DNA of 64,000 nt from Methylosinus sporium (GCF_003113265.1 NZ_PUIV01000012.1:24518-88517); one strand, 5' to 3'; shown: positions 1 through 9,826, numbered from the stretch's first letter. Numbers and translations: made by a program. The notes: generated by a model not told the origin, from the letters alone.

Positions 1-24
1 GCTCGCGCCACAGCTCCGGGACTG

Positions 25-162
25 AGGGCGATCGGGTGAAGGACAACAATCCTCCCCCTCATGCTGAGGAGGCTCCGCAGGAGCCGTCTCGAAGCACGTG
101 GGGGTGTTCCAAATGGCTGTGTATGAAGGTTTCCCCGTCCTTAACCTTCACCCGATCGCCCT
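25..162. repeat. Palindromic intergenic element with 18-bp inverted ends
   Basis: AGGGCGATCGGGTGAAGG at 25-42 is repeated exactly as its reverse complement at 145-162. Between the arms, 56-98 carries a CCTCATGCTGAGG...GTCTCGAAGCAC block of the type seen again at 8003-8127. No open frame of note lies inside. It looks like a small dispersed palindromic repeat or MITE-like element upstream of the transporter gene. Function is unknown. Confidence 0.6.
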
Positions 163-230
163 GGGCTCAGGGACCGCGCGCGCTGGTTTTCGGCGTTCTC
201 GTCGGCTAGGCTCGCCGAAGGAGAGCGGAT

Positions 231-2000
231 ATGCGGGATGTGGCGGAGACTTTCGAGGACAGGGCGCGGCTCGACGGCCGCATCGCGCTGGCGATCGTCA
301 CTTTCGCCACGGCCTATGGGCTCATCGCTCTGCTCGATCGCGTCGGCGCGCCGGAGCGGCTGGTGGCGCTGGTCTCGCCCTATTTCACCGTGGTCGCTCT
401 GGCCGCGCTCGGCTTTCTGCTGCATTCGATGCGCGTCTCCTTCTATTACGCCGCGGGGCGGGCGGCGCCGGCGGCCTATGCCGGCTTCGCCCAGGCGGCC
501 CTCGTCACCGGCCTCGCGGCGCCTTTCGCGGCTCGGCTCACCGGCGCCGGCTCGCCGCTCGGCGTGACGCTCGGCCTGCTGCTGGGGGTCGCGCTCATCG
601 GCGCGGCGACCGGCCCGATGCTGCGCAAGACCGGGGCCTTTTCGCTGTCCGATCTGCTGGCGGCGCGCTTTTCGCGCATGGAGCCGCGGCTCGGCATGAT
701 CGTCGTCGCCGCGCTCACCTCGGGGATCGTCGCTCTGGCCGGCTATCAGACGGCGGTGGACGCTCTCGTCGGCTTCACCGGCGCGGGCCGTCCTTTCGCG
801 GCTTTCTTCATCGGCGCGGCGATATTGCTGATCGCCGGGCCGGGCGGCGTCGGCGGCGTGCTGTGGAGCGCCTGCGCGGCGGCCGGCGTGCTGATCGCCG
901 GCTTTGCCCTGCCGCAGATCGCGCTGTCGCTCCAAGGCTATCCGACGCCTCTGCCGCTCATCGGCGATCAGACCGCCTGGAGCGACGCCGTCCGCGTCAT
1001 CGAGAATTGGCGGCTCGCGCGGCCGGCGCCGGCGGCGCTCGAGATCACGACCATGCTCGGCCTCGCCCTCGGGCTGGCGACGCTCGCGCCGGCGCTGGAG
1101 CCCGCCGTGACGACGAAAGACGCGGCGGCGGCGCGCCGGGCCGGCGTCGCGGCCCTGTTCTGGACCCTGGCGGCGGCGGCGCTGATCACGGCGACGGTCG
1201 CCTCCTCGGCGCTGATCGTCTCCAATGTCGCCGTCGGCCAGACGCCCGAGCGGCTGCCGGAATCGATCTATTCGGCGAGCGCGCGCGGGCTGGTGCAGAT
1301 TTGCGGCGCGCGGGTCGACGGGCCGGCGCAGGCGCGCGCGGCCTGCCTCGCCCGCAAGCTGCCGCCGGCCGCGCCCTTGCGGCCCGAGGATATTTCCGTG
1401 CGCGCGGAATATCTCATCGGCGGCCTGCCGCAATTGGCCAAGCTCGGCGCGGCGCTCACCGGCCTTCTCGCCTCGGGGATCATCGCCGCCGGCCTCGCTC
1501 TGGCGGCGGCCAGCCTGCACGCCTGCGCCGCCGCCGTCGGCCATGACGCGCTCTATCGGCTGCGCGCCGAATCCGCGCTGACGAGCCGGCGCCTCGCCAT
1601 CACGCGGCTGGCGCTGGTGGGCGTCACCGCGCTCGGCTCGGCGACCAGCGCCGCCAATGCGATCGACGCGCGCACGCTGGTCGGCATGGCGCTCGCGCTG
1701 TCGGCGGCGGTCTTCGTCCCGCTCGTCGGCCTCGCGCTCTTCGCGCGCGCTCAGGACCGGGACGCGATGATCGGCCAAATCGCCGGCCTCGCGACAATGG
1801 CGGCGACGCTCGTGCTCGACAGCGCGCCGCCGGACATAGAACAGCTCGCCTGGGCGGGACTCTGCGGCGCGGTCGCCGGCCTGCTCGCCGGCGGCTTTTC
1901 CGCGCAGGCTTTTTCGCAGGCGACGCCGGAGTCGCGCGGTTTCGTCGAGGAGATTTGGCGGGGCGACGGAAATGCGCTGCGCGAGGACAAGGGCGTGTGA
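231..2000 (+). CDS. Sodium:solute symporter (SSS) family permease, divergent
   Basis: 589 residues made almost wholly of hydrophobic segments, about 13 predicted membrane spans, with Gly/Ala-rich helices typical of the SSS (ActP/PutP-like) superfamily. The cytoplasmic tail is short and acidic. The ATG at 231 follows a strong AAGGAGAGC ribosome site. A soluble-looking loop with Cys residues lies at about residues 355-400. The substrate cannot be read from sequence; acetate or another small carboxylate is a family-based guess. The gene stands alone upstream of rpsO, with a palindromic repeat before it. SSS assignment is by overall pattern, so a related LeuT-fold carrier is possible. Confidence 0.65.
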   Translation: MRDVAETFEDRARLDGRIALAIVTFATAYGLIALLDRVGAPERLVALVSPYFTVVALAALGFLLHSMRVSFYYAAGRAAPAAYAGFAQAALVTGLAAPFAARLTGAGSPLGVTLGLLLGVALIGAATGPMLRKTGAFSLSDLLAARFSRMEPRLGMIVVAALTSGIVALAGYQTAVDALVGFTGAGRPFAAFFIGAAILLIAGPGGVGGVLWSACAAAGVLIAGFALPQIALSLQGYPTPLPLIGDQTAWSDAVRVIENWRLARPAPAALEITTMLGLALGLATLAPALEPAVTTKDAAAARRAGVAALFWTLAAAALITATVASSALIVSNVAVGQTPERLPESIYSASARGLVQICGARVDGPAQARAACLARKLPPAAPLRPEDISVRAEYLIGGLPQLAKLGAALTGLLASGIIAAGLALAAASLHACAAAVGHDALYRLRAESALTSRRLAITRLALVGVTALGSATSAANAIDARTLVGMALALSAAVFVPLVGLALFARAQDRDAMIGQIAGLATMAATLVLDSAPPDIEQLAWAGLCGAVAGLLAGGFSAQAFSQATPESRGFVEEIWRGDGNALREDKGV

Positions 2001-2170
2001 GGCGCCCGGCCGATGTCGGAGCGCCCTATCCTTCCCGGCCTTTTCTGCTATAAGCCCCTCGCGCGCTCGGGTTTACCCGGGCGGCTCCGCTCGCGGCGAC
2101 CCTCGCTGGACGACATCCCGGCCCCGGCCGCGGCTTGCGGATCCACACCAGAAAAGAAAAGGACCGACCG

Positions 2171-2440
2171 ATGTCGATCACCGCCGAGCGCAAGCAGTCG
2201 CTCATCAAAGAATATGCGATCAAGCCGGACGACACCGGCTCGCCCGAGGTTCAGGTTGCGATCCTCACCGAGCGCATCACCAATCTGACCGAGCACTTCA
2301 AGACCCATGTGAAGGACAATCATTCGCGTCGCGGTCTCTTGAAGCTCGTGTCGCAGCGTCGCCAGCTGCTCGACTATGTGAAGTCGAGAGACGAGCCGCG
2401 CTATCGCTCCATCATCGAGCGTCTCGGCATCCGTCGCTGA
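2171..2440 (+). CDS. rpsO: 30S ribosomal protein S15
   Basis: 89 residues, the normal S15 length. It carries the family landmarks: the [10 protein letters not shown] stretch, [18 protein letters not shown], and a [12 protein letters not shown] end. S15 binds the central domain of 16S rRNA early in 30S assembly. The ATG at 2171 is chosen over the in-frame ATG at 2135 because the protein then starts MSITAERKQ as in relatives. A purine-rich AGAAAAGAAAAGGA site precedes it. pnp follows on the same strand after 369 bases, the conserved rpsO-pnp order. Confidence 0.97.
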   Translation: MSITAERKQSLIKEYAIKPDDTGSPEVQVAILTERITNLTEHFKTHVKDNHSRRGLLKLVSQRRQLLDYVKSRDEPRYRSIIERLGIRR

Positions 2441-2451
2441 GCCTGGGTCGC

Positions 2452-2528
2452 TGCGCTTTCGCACGGCCGCTGGACGGCCCTCGAAAGCGCATTAGAGAAT
2501 GCGAGATCGCGGTCCGCCGCGATTTCGC
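2452..2528 (+). promoter_or_regulatory. Two hairpins in the rpsO-pnp leader, candidate RNase III/autoregulation site
   Basis: TGCGCTTTCG at 2452-2461 pairs with CGAAAGCGCA at 2482-2491, and a second stem forms between 2501-2512 and 2517-2528. The 369-base interval 2441-2809 holds no gene. In E. coli the rpsO-pnp intergenic stem is cut by RNase III and PNPase then controls its own message. The same role here is inference from position and structure. The first hairpin could also attenuate rpsO transcription. Confidence 0.45.
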
Positions 2529-2809
2529 GTATGAGAAGAGAGTTCGGCCGAACGATTCGGCCTTAATTGCCGGAAGGGATGCGCGAAAGGGCGGCCCTTC
2601 CCTCCTTCGGCGGGCGGCATGGGTCGCGCCGCCACCCTCGGCAGGATCGTCATGGCAGGATCGCCGGACGCTGCGGCGAGGACTTTCGAAGCGTTCGCGG
2701 CTTCGCGTCTTTGAAAATCCCCGCCCCGCAGCCTCTCGCCGTCTTGCCCATGACGCCTCGCCAGCAGCCGACGCGCAATGGGGCGCGTCATGAGAGGAAG
2801 ACGAAAGAC

Positions 2810-4954
2810 ATGTTCCAAATCCATCGCGAAGAACTCGACTGGGCGGGCCGCACGCTGGTGCTCGAGACCGGCAAGATCGCCCGCCAGGCGGACGGCGCCG
2901 TTTTCGCCAGCTGGGGCGAGACCACTGTGCTCGCGACCGTCGTCTCGGCCAAGGCGCCCAAGCCCGGCCAGGACTTCTTCCCGCTGACCGTCAATTACCA
3001 GGAGAAAGCCTTCGCCGCCGGCCGCATTCCGGGCGGCTATTTCAAGCGCGAAGGCCGCCCCAGCGAGCGCGAGACGCTGGTTTCCCGCCTCATCGACCGG
3101 CCGATCCGCCCCTTGTTCCCGGACGGCTATCGCAATGACACGCAGGTCATCGTGACCGTGCTGAGCCATGATCTCGAGAACGACCCGGATATTCTCGCCA
3201 TGGTCGCGGCTTCGGCGGCGCTGACGCTCTCCGGCATTCCCTTCATGGGCCCGATCGGCGGCGCCCGCGTCGGCTATATCAACGGCCAGCTCAAGCTCAA
3301 TCCGACCATCGAGGAGATGAAGCTCTCGGCGCTCGATCTCGTCGTCGCCGGCACGTCGGACGCCGTGCTGATGGTGGAATCGGAGGCGCAGGAGCTCTCC
3401 GAGGATCTGATGCTCGAGGCGGTGATGACCGGCCATCGCGGCTTCCAGCCGGTGATCGACGCGATCATCCGTCTCGCCGAGCGCGCCGCCAAGGACCCGC
3501 GCGATCTCGACGTCGTCGACAAGACCGAGGTCAACGCCGCCGTCGCCGCCATCGCCGAGGCGGAGCTGCGCGCCGCCTATAAGATCACGGTGAAGCAGGA
3601 CCGCTACGCCGCCGTCGACGCGGTGAAGGCCAAGGTCTACGCCGGCCTGCTGCCGGAAGGCGGCGAGGCGAAATTCTCCAAGGAGCATGTCGCCGAGGCC
3701 TTCCACGATCTGCAGGCCAAGGTCGTGCGCTGGAACATTCTCGACGACGGCATTCGCATCGACGGCCGCGACGTCAAGACCGTGCGCCCGATCGTCGCCG
3801 AGGTGGGCGTGCTGCCGCGCACCCATGGCTCCGCTTTGTTCACCCGCGGCGAGACGCAGGCGCTGGTCGTCGCGACGCTGGGCACGGGCGAGGACGAGCA
3901 ATTCGTCGACTCGCTCGAGGGGACCTATAAGGAGCGCTTCCTGCTCCACTACAACTTCCCTCCCTATTCCGTCGGCGAGACGGGCCGCATGGGCTCGCCC
4001 GGCCGCCGCGAGATCGGCCATGGCAAGCTCGCCTGGCGCGCCATTCGCCCGATGCTGCCGGCCGCCGCCGAATTCCCCTATACGCTGCGCGTCGTCTCGG
4101 AGATCACCGAGTCCAACGGCTCCTCGTCCATGGCCACCGTCTGCGGCTCCTCGCTGGCGCTGATGGATGCGGGCGTGCCGCTGAAGAAGCCGACGGCGGG
4201 CATCGCCATGGGCCTCATCCTCGAAGGTGAGCGCTTCGCGGTTCTGTCCGACATTCTCGGCGACGAGGATCATCTCGGCGACATGGACTTCAAAGTGGCG
4301 GGCACGTCGGACGGCGTGACCTCGCTGCAGATGGACATCAAGATCGCCGGCATCACGGAAGAGATCATGCGCGTGGCGCTGGGCCAGGCGCGCGATGGCC
4401 GTCTGCACATCCTCGGCGAGATGTCCAAGGCGCTCACCACCTCGCGCGCCGAGCTCGGCGAGTTCGCGCCGCGCATCGAGACGCTGAAGATCGCCACCGA
4501 CAAGATCCGCGAAGTGATCGGCACCGGCGGCAAGGTCATTCGCGAAATCGTCGAGAAGACCGGCGCCAAGATCAACATCGAGGACGACGGCACGGTGAAG
4601 GTCGCCTCCTCGGACGGCAACTCCATCAAGGCGGCGATCAATTGGATCAAGTCGATCGCCTCCGATCCGGAGGTCGGCCAGATCTATGAGGGAACCGTGG
4701 TGAAGACCGCCGACTTCGGCGCCTTCGTCAATTTCTTCGGCGCCAAGGACGGCCTCGTTCACATTTCGCAACTCTCCAAGCAGCGCGTGAACAAGACCAC
4801 CGACGTCGTTAAGGAAGGCGACAAGGTGAAGGTGAAGCTGCTCGGCTTCGACGATCGCGGCAAGGTGCGCCTCTCCATGCGCGTCGTCGATCAGCAGACC
4901 GGCGAAGACCTCGAGGCCAAGGAAAAGGCCGAAGCCGCCAACGCCGGCGAGTGA
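2810..4954 (+). CDS. pnp: Polyribonucleotide nucleotidyltransferase (PNPase)
   Basis: 714 residues. Two RNase PH-like cores flank an alpha-helical domain, followed by KH ([12 protein letters not shown] near residue 565) and S1 (about residues 620-690, [15 protein letters not shown]) RNA-binding domains. The phosphorolytic core motifs are visible, such as [16 protein letters not shown] and [14 protein letters not shown]. It degrades RNA 3' to 5' using phosphate and is part of the degradosome. The ATG at 2810 gives the usual [14 protein letters not shown] start; the frame is open further upstream without homology. It ends with an acidic, lysine-rich tail. Confidence 0.97.
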   Translation: MFQIHREELDWAGRTLVLETGKIARQADGAVFASWGETTVLATVVSAKAPKPGQDFFPLTVNYQEKAFAAGRIPGGYFKREGRPSERETLVSRLIDRPIRPLFPDGYRNDTQVIVTVLSHDLENDPDILAMVAASAALTLSGIPFMGPIGGARVGYINGQLKLNPTIEEMKLSALDLVVAGTSDAVLMVESEAQELSEDLMLEAVMTGHRGFQPVIDAIIRLAERAAKDPRDLDVVDKTEVNAAVAAIAEAELRAAYKITVKQDRYAAVDAVKAKVYAGLLPEGGEAKFSKEHVAEAFHDLQAKVVRWNILDDGIRIDGRDVKTVRPIVAEVGVLPRTHGSALFTRGETQALVVATLGTGEDEQFVDSLEGTYKERFLLHYNFPPYSVGETGRMGSPGRREIGHGKLAWRAIRPMLPAAAEFPYTLRVVSEITESNGSSSMATVCGSSLALMDAGVPLKKPTAGIAMGLILEGERFAVLSDILGDEDHLGDMDFKVAGTSDGVTSLQMDIKIAGITEEIMRVALGQARDGRLHILGEMSKALTTSRAELGEFAPRIETLKIATDKIREVIGTGGKVIREIVEKTGAKINIEDDGTVKVASSDGNSIKAAINWIKSIASDPEVGQIYEGTVVKTADFGAFVNFFGAKDGLVHISQLSKQRVNKTTDVVKEGDKVKVKLLGFDDRGKVRLSMRVVDQQTGEDLEAKEKAEAANAGE

Positions 4955-4982
4955 CACGACAGATGGGGCTCGCCCGGCGCGG

Positions 4983-5155
4983 GCCCTCATCCGACCCGGC
5001 TGCGCCGGGCCACCTTCTCCCGCAAGCGGGAGAAGGACGCGCCTTTTTCTTCGAATAGGCGCAATATCAAAAAAAGCGGGCGCCGCGTTCGACGCCGCAT
5101 CCATTCTCCCGCTCGCGGGAGAATGGAGCCCGGCAAAGCCGGGTCGGATGAGGGC
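4983..5155. repeat. Inverted pair of REP-like repeats downstream of pnp
   Basis: GCCCTCATCCGACCCGGC at 4983-5000 is the reverse complement of 5138-5155. Inside, each copy has a hairpin built on CTTCTCCCGCAAGCGGGAGAAG (5013-5036) or CCATTCTCCCG/CGGGAGAATGG (5101-5126). The two units face each other like a BIME. The first hairpin may also end the pnp transcript. This is the main content between pnp and the next gene. Confidence 0.7.
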
Positions 5156-5188
5156 GCCTCGCGATCCGTTTCGCAGGAGCTTTTTCCA

Positions 5189-5758
5189 ATGCGATTGCAT
5201 CTCGCATTTCTCGCCGCCCTTCTCTCCTCCGCCTCCCCCGTCGTCGCCGAAACCGCGCCGCTCGAGCGCATTCTCTCCGCGACGCCGATCTATCTCTCCG
5301 ATGGCGGCGGCCGTGATCTCGCCGTGCTCGTCGACAATCTCGACGATGGCGCCGATCTCTATGTCTATCTCGGGCTCGATCAGGACGCTCTGCGCGCCGG
5401 CGCCAAGCCCGCCTTCGTCAAGAAGAACGCCGCCTGGAATGGCGGCATGGCCGGCCAGCGGCCTTCGCTGGCGGTGAGCGACAAGGGCTCGCTGCTGATC
5501 AAATCCGAGAATGATTCGATCGGCCGCGACCGCTGGAGCGAGACTTTGACGGTGATCCGCCGCAATGGCGCGCTCATCGTCGCCGGCTTCACCTATGCGA
5601 CCCGCGACACGATCGACCCCAACGCCGGCAAGAGCTGCGATCTCAATTTCCTGGCCGGCAAGGGAACGCGCAACGGCAAGAAGATCGAGATCAAGGCGCG
5701 GACGATCCCGCTCGCCGATTGGTCCGACGATAATCCACCCAAAGAGTGCGAGCGCTGA
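5189..5758 (+). CDS. Hypothetical secreted protein
   Basis: 189 residues. The N-terminus MRLHLAFLAALLSSASPVVA is a clear Sec signal peptide with probable cleavage after AVA/ETA. The mature part is small, mixed alpha/beta in character, with two cysteines (SCDLN near residue 151 and the C-terminal KECER) that could form a disulfide. The ATG at 5189 is preceded by CAGGAGC and gives the signal peptide; the longer upstream reading runs through the REP-like repeat and is not believed. It sits between pnp and hisZ on the same strand with no functional link. No family recognised. Confidence 0.65.
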   Translation: MRLHLAFLAALLSSASPVVAETAPLERILSATPIYLSDGGGRDLAVLVDNLDDGADLYVYLGLDQDALRAGAKPAFVKKNAAWNGGMAGQRPSLAVSDKGSLLIKSENDSIGRDRWSETLTVIRRNGALIVAGFTYATRDTIDPNAGKSCDLNFLAGKGTRNGKKIEIKARTIPLADWSDDNPPKECER

Positions 5759-5869
5759 CCTGACGCGAGCGCTCACCCGGCCCTCGCCCTCGTTCACCCT
5801 CCCTCCGGAAAGCGGATGCGAATGTCATCCGCCCTTGCTAAGGAAGGGCCGCAAAAGAGGGACAAAGGC

Positions 5870-7009
5870 GTGAACGAGGCGGCGAAAACCGATTTTTCGA
5901 GCGGCGACGCTCTCGGCGCGATATTGGCGTCGTTTCAGCGCGCGGGCTTTACCCGCTGCGAGCCGAAGATATTGCAGCCGGCCGGCGTCTTCCTCGACCG
6001 CTCCGGCGAGGATTTCCGCGGCCGCCTCTATCTGACCAGCGACGCCGCCGGCGACGACGTCTGCCTGCGGCCGGAATATACGATCCCCGTCTGCCTCGCC
6101 TATCTCGCTTCGTCCACGGCGGGCGCGCCCGCCTCCTTCGCCTATGGCGGCGCCGTGTTCCGCTTCCCCGCCGAGGGCGAGACAGGAAGCGGCGAGCTGC
6201 TGCAGGCCGGGCTCGAGAGCTTCGGCCGCGACGATCGCGAGGCCGCCGACGCCGAGATTCTCGCCGCCGCCCTCGAGGCCGCCTCCGCGGCCGACGGCGG
6301 CGCGCTGCATGTGGAGACCGGCGACGCCGGGCTCGTCTCCACCTTTCTGGATCGCCTCGACCTGCCGCCCGCCTGGCGCCGGCGTCTCGAGACGGGACAC
6401 GCCCGCGGCGAGTCGCTCACCGAGATTTTCGCCCCGCCCGCCAATGGCAAGGAACACGCCGGCGTGCTCGCCGCGCTCGAGAAGGTGGACGCCAAGGAGG
6501 CGCGCGCGCTCGTCGAGGATCTTCTGTCCATCGCCGGAATTTCGCCGGTCGGCGGCCGCAGCGCCGGGGAGATCGCCGAGCGCTTTCTGGATCAGGCCGC
6601 TCTCGCCGGCGGCGCCGGAGTGAGCGCCGAGACGCATGCGCTGGTCGACGCCTTTTTTTCCGTGCAGGGGCAGATCGACGAGGCCTCCGCAGCGCTGCGC
6701 AAGCTCGCGAAGGACGTCTCGCTAGATCTGACCGCGGCGCTCGACTCGCTCGACACGCGCTCCGGCTTTCTCGCGGCGCGCGGCGTCGATCTCGATCGCG
6801 TGCGCTTCTCCGCGAGCTTCGCCCGCAGGCTCGATTATTACTCGGGCTTCGTCTTCGAGGCGCGGCGCGAGCCCGCCGGTCCGGCGCTCATCGGCGGCGG
6901 GCGCTACGACCGCCTGCTGAAGACGCTGGGCGCGAAACAGGACATCCCCGCTGTCGGCGCGGCCATATGGGTCGATCGGCTGACGGCGCGCAAAGGAAGC
7001 GCGGCATGA
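5870..7009 (+). CDS. hisZ: ATP phosphoribosyltransferase regulatory subunit HisZ
   Basis: About 380 residues related to histidyl-tRNA synthetase but catalytically a partner of HisG in the first step of histidine synthesis. Visible landmarks are [14 protein letters not shown] near residue 70, the glycine-rich [13 protein letters not shown] segment and [13 protein letters not shown] near the C-terminus, where HisZ resembles the HisRS motif. The GTG at 5870 after GAGGGA is preferred; an in-frame ATG at 5816 would add 18 residues of low-complexity sequence. Its TGA overlaps the ATG of hisG, so the pair is translationally coupled. Confidence 0.9.
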   Translation: MNEAAKTDFSSGDALGAILASFQRAGFTRCEPKILQPAGVFLDRSGEDFRGRLYLTSDAAGDDVCLRPEYTIPVCLAYLASSTAGAPASFAYGGAVFRFPAEGETGSGELLQAGLESFGRDDREAADAEILAAALEAASAADGGALHVETGDAGLVSTFLDRLDLPPAWRRRLETGHARGESLTEIFAPPANGKEHAGVLAALEKVDAKEARALVEDLLSIAGISPVGGRSAGEIAERFLDQAALAGGAGVSAETHALVDAFFSVQGQIDEASAALRKLAKDVSLDLTAALDSLDTRSGFLAARGVDLDRVRFSASFARRLDYYSGFVFEARREPAGPALIGGGRYDRLLKTLGAKQDIPAVGAAIWVDRLTARKGSAA

Positions 7010-7980
7010 CCGCAACGACGACCGACAAGCTCATCGTCGCCGTTCCCTCCAAGGGCCGGCTGCAGGAGAACGCCAACGCCTTTTTCGCCCGCGCGGGCAT
7101 AGAGGTGACACAGGGGCGCGGGGCGCGCGACTATCGCGGCCAGTTGGCCGGAGTGGAGGATGCGGAGGCGGCCTTTCTGTCCGCCTCCGAGATCACCTCG
7201 CGGCTCGCCAGCGGCGACGTCCATCTCGGCGTGACGGGCGAAGACCTCGTGCGCGAGACGATTGCCGATGCGGCGAGCAAGGTGGAGATTTTGGCGCCGC
7301 TCGGCTTCGGCAAGGCCAATGTGGTGGTCGCTGTTCCGCAGGCCTGGATCGACGTGCGGACCATGGCCGATCTCGCCGATGTCTCGGCCGGCTTTCGCGC
7401 CCGCCATGGCCGCGGGCTACGCGTCGCCACCAAATATATTCACACGACGCGGCGTTTCTTCGCCAAGCACGCCATCGGCGATTATCGCATCGTCGAGAGC
7501 TCCGGCGCCACGGAAGGAGCGCCGGCGGCGGGCTCGGCCGATCTCATCGTGGACATCACCACCACGGGCGCGACGCTCGCCGCCAATGCGCTGAAGACTT
7601 TGGACGATGGCGTGATCTTGCGCTCGCAGGCCAATCTCGTCGCCTCGCTTTCCGCGCCCTGGACGCCGCGAGCGCGCGAGGCGGCGCGCATCATCCTCTC
7701 GCGCATAGCGGCCGAGGAGCAGGCCCGCACGACGCGCGAGATTCGCGCCCGTCTGACACTGGACGACGCCCTGCTCGCCGAAGCTGCGGAGAAATTTTCT
7801 GTGGAGCTGCGCGAGCGCGGCGACGGCGGCTTCGTCACCTTCTCCGCCCCGGCGGATGGCGCGCCGCAATTCGCCGATTGGCTGATCGCCAAAGGCGCGC
7901 GCACGGTGACGAGCGCCAAGCTGGATTATGTGTTCAGCGCGGAGAATGCGCTGTGGAGCCGGCTGCAAGCGCGGATTTGA
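7006..7980 (+). CDS. hisG: ATP phosphoribosyltransferase catalytic subunit HisG
   Basis: 324 residues. It condenses ATP and PRPP to N1-(5-phosphoribosyl)-ATP. The N-terminus has the family [12 protein letters not shown] pattern; [14 protein letters not shown] and [19 protein letters not shown] mark the substrate and PRPP-binding parts. The catalytic core ends near residue 230; about 90 further residues form a C-terminal extension longer than the short HisG of many HisZ-containing bacteria. The ATG overlaps the hisZ stop (ATGA). No other his genes follow; the next 314 bases are repeats. Confidence 0.93.
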   Translation: MTATTTDKLIVAVPSKGRLQENANAFFARAGIEVTQGRGARDYRGQLAGVEDAEAAFLSASEITSRLASGDVHLGVTGEDLVRETIADAASKVEILAPLGFGKANVVVAVPQAWIDVRTMADLADVSAGFRARHGRGLRVATKYIHTTRRFFAKHAIGDYRIVESSGATEGAPAAGSADLIVDITTTGATLAANALKTLDDGVILRSQANLVASLSAPWTPRAREAARIILSRIAAEEQARTTREIRARLTLDDALLAEAAEKFSVELRERGDGGFVTFSAPADGAPQFADWLIAKGARTVTSAKLDYVFSAENALWSRLQARI

Positions 7981-8002
7981 TCGGGTTGCGGCGCGATCCG
8001 GC

Positions 8003-8127
8003 CCAGTTCCAAAGTCCCTCGCCCTGGAGCCGGCGCAGCCGGCGTCTCGAAGAGTCGTCGAAGCGCCGCCCGCTAGAGCATCCTTCGAGGCTTTTTGCGT
8101 TCCGCAAAAAGCGCCTCAGGATGAGGG
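8003..8127. repeat. Two inverted copies of a dispersed CCTCATCCTGAGG...CTCGAAGG repeat
   Basis: The interval 7981-8294 between the convergent hisG and glycosyltransferase genes has no gene. At 8003-8043 lies CCCTCGCCCTGGAGCCGGC...GCGTCTCGAAG, and at 8078-8127 the inverted relative, CATCCTTCGAGGC, then a CTTTTTGCG/CGCAAAAAG stem, then GCCTCAGGATGAGG. Each has a variable internal stem. The block at 56-98 belongs to the same family. The internal stem with a T run may act as a terminator. Confidence 0.65.
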
Positions 8128-8294
8128 GACTGAATTTTCGTGCTTTTCCCATTATGAGAATTCGCCGTTCGATCGGCGTCGTCCCCGGCGCTGGCGGAGT
8201 GGCGCGACGCGCCGGGGACCCAAAGCCGAACTCGTTACACTGCGGCTTCGGACGCCCGCCGGCCTTCGACGCGCCGGCGGAGGTGCGAGAACGG

Positions 8295-9074
8295 TCAATG
8301 CGTTTGACGCAATAGCAGCAGCAAAGCGATCGGATTGGTCGTCACATAGCGCAAGAACAGCCGGCGCGGCTCCAGCCGAAGACGGAACGCCCATTCGAGG
8401 CCCGCCTTCTGCATCCACATAGGGGCGCGCTTCTTGGCGCCGGCCAGAAAATCGAACAGACCGCCAGATGTCTTGATCACTTTGACGTTTCGAAGGCGAT
8501 CACTCCATTTTCGCACGAATTCCTGCTCGCGCGGCACGCCGAGCGCGAGCCAGACGATATCGGGCGCGAGGTCGTTTATTTCGTCGATTTTGCGCTCGAG
8601 CTCCTCGCCGGTGAGATAGCCGTGCGAGCGGCCGACGATGCGAAGGCCCGGAAAGCGACGCCTCGTGACCTCATAAGTCTCGCGATTGATTTCCTCCGTC
8701 GCGCCATAGAGGTAGAAGGTGACGCCTTCGCGCTCGGCCCTTTCGGCGACCAGCGGATAGAGATCGGTGGTGGCGACGCGCTCCGGCAACGCGCGCGCGC
8801 CGAGCAGGCGCGAGGCGAAGACGAGCGGCTGGCCGTCGGCGCTGACGAGATCGGCCGCGTCGACGAGCTCGGCGAATTCGCGGCTGGCGCGGCGCCGCGC
8901 CAGCACCTCGCCATTGACTGAGGTGAGATAGAGAGGCCCGTTCTCCCGCGCTGGGCGGAGAGCCGCCTCGATCATCAGCCGCGCGGTGCCGGCGAGATCG
9001 AGACGGGCGACCTGCGCGCCGCCGACTGTGACCTCTTCGATGTTCCGAAACGCCCGTGTACGCTCGAACGCCAT
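8295..9074 (-). CDS. WecG/TagA/CpsF-family glycosyltransferase
   Basis: 259 residues, usual for the family. The pattern is characteristic: TSVNGEVLA near residue 50, LVSADGQPLVFASRLLG with the conserved DG, PERVATTDLYPLVAERAEREG, FYLYGATEE, IVGRSHGYL, and DIVWLALGVPREQEFVRKW, followed by GGLFDFLAGAKKRAPMWMQKAGLEWAFRL. Relatives move N-acetylmannosaminuronate or similar sugars onto undecaprenyl-linked acceptors for surface polysaccharide. The ATG at 9074 gives MAFERTRAF. It is the last gene of a minus-strand run but separated by 142 bases from the GNAT gene, so it may have its own promoter. Confidence 0.85.
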   Translation of the reverse strand: MAFERTRAFRNIEEVTVGGAQVARLDLAGTARLMIEAALRPARENGPLYLTSVNGEVLARRRASREFAELVDAADLVSADGQPLVFASRLLGARALPERVATTDLYPLVAERAEREGVTFYLYGATEEINRETYEVTRRRFPGLRIVGRSHGYLTGEELERKIDEINDLAPDIVWLALGVPREQEFVRKWSDRLRNVKVIKTSGGLFDFLAGAKKRAPMWMQKAGLEWAFRLRLEPRRLFLRYVTTNPIALLLLLRQTH

Positions 9075-9216
9075 GAATACTCTACCCTTTTTTCGCCTGC
9101 CGTCCCGATTCGGAACGTGGACGGCAATGTCGATGGGTAGGCTGAGAGATGCGTGCCAGAAAGAATCGCGGCTCGGTTGTGCGGATTCGAAACGCGGGGC
9201 TGCAGAGGCCCTCCGC

Positions 9217-9816
9217 TCAGAGCGACCGGCGCGTCGGCGAAGGATCGCTGTCGAGCCGCGCGAAGAGGAGGTGATCGCGCCATTGGCCGTTGATGTTGAG
9301 ATAGGCGCGGGCGAAGCCCTCCTGATGGAAGCCGTTGCGCTCCAGCAGCCGGATGGAGGCGGCGTTGGACGGCAGGCAGGCGGCCTCGACGCGATGCAGG
9401 CGCTGGCGGCTGAAGGCGTAATCCAGCGCCGCCCGCACGGCGCGGGACATATAGCCCTTGCCGGCATAGGGCTCGCCCATCCAATAGCCGAGCGTCGCCG
9501 CCTGCGAGACGCCGCGGCGCACGTGCCCGAGCGTCAGCCCGCCGACGAGAACGTCGTCCGCCTCGCGGAAGACGAAGAAGGAATAGGCCTCGTCGCGCGC
9601 TATTTCCTCGGCGTGGCGGCGCACGCGATAGCGAAAGCTGGCGCGGGTGAGATCATCCGAGGGCCAGGTCGGCTCCCAGGGCGTCAGAAAGGCGCGGCTG
9701 CGCTCCCTGAGCGAGGCCCAGGCGACGAAATCCCGCATCTCCGAGCTGCGCAGATAGACGCCGTCGCCGCGCAGCGGCAGATCGCGATAGGCGGGAACGA
9801 GGCCGAAGAGCGCCAT
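9217..9816 (-). CDS. GNAT-family N-acetyltransferase (RimJ/RimL type)
   Basis: 199 residues. The acetyl-CoA binding pattern appears as TLGYWMGEPYAGKGYMSRAV near residue 115, with the R/Q-x-x-G-x-G/A loop, followed by LHRVEAACLPSNAASIRLLERNGF, the typical end of RimJ-like proteins. It probably acetylates a protein N-terminus or an amino acid derivative; the target is not evident. The ATG at 9816 lies 10 bases after the thrC stop, so the two genes are cotranscribed. In Rhizobiales a GNAT gene often follows thrC and an M16 peptidase; the peptidase is absent here. Confidence 0.85.
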   Translation of the reverse strand: MALFGLVPAYRDLPLRGDGVYLRSSEMRDFVAWASLRERSRAFLTPWEPTWPSDDLTRASFRYRVRRHAEEIARDEAYSFFVFREADDVLVGGLTLGHVRRGVSQAATLGYWMGEPYAGKGYMSRAVRAALDYAFSRQRLHRVEAACLPSNAASIRLLERNGFHQEGFARAYLNINGQWRDHLLFARLDSDPSPTRRSL

Positions 9817-9826
9817 GACAGCCCTC

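Noticed and set aside
141..1778. Long minus-strand frame opposite the SSS transporter
   Set aside because: Low-complexity Arg/Asp/Glu/Gln sequence typical of antisense to hydrophobic genes.
5013..5126. Repeated CTCCCG hairpins considered as a CRISPR array
   Set aside because: Only two inverted units, no regularly spaced direct repeats and no cas genes.
2492..5797. Minus-strand open frame of 1101 codons opposite pnp
   Set aside because: It is the antisense reading of pnp and the following gene in GC-rich DNA; the composition (Asp, Arg, His, Gly runs) is that of a shadow frame and no domain is visible.
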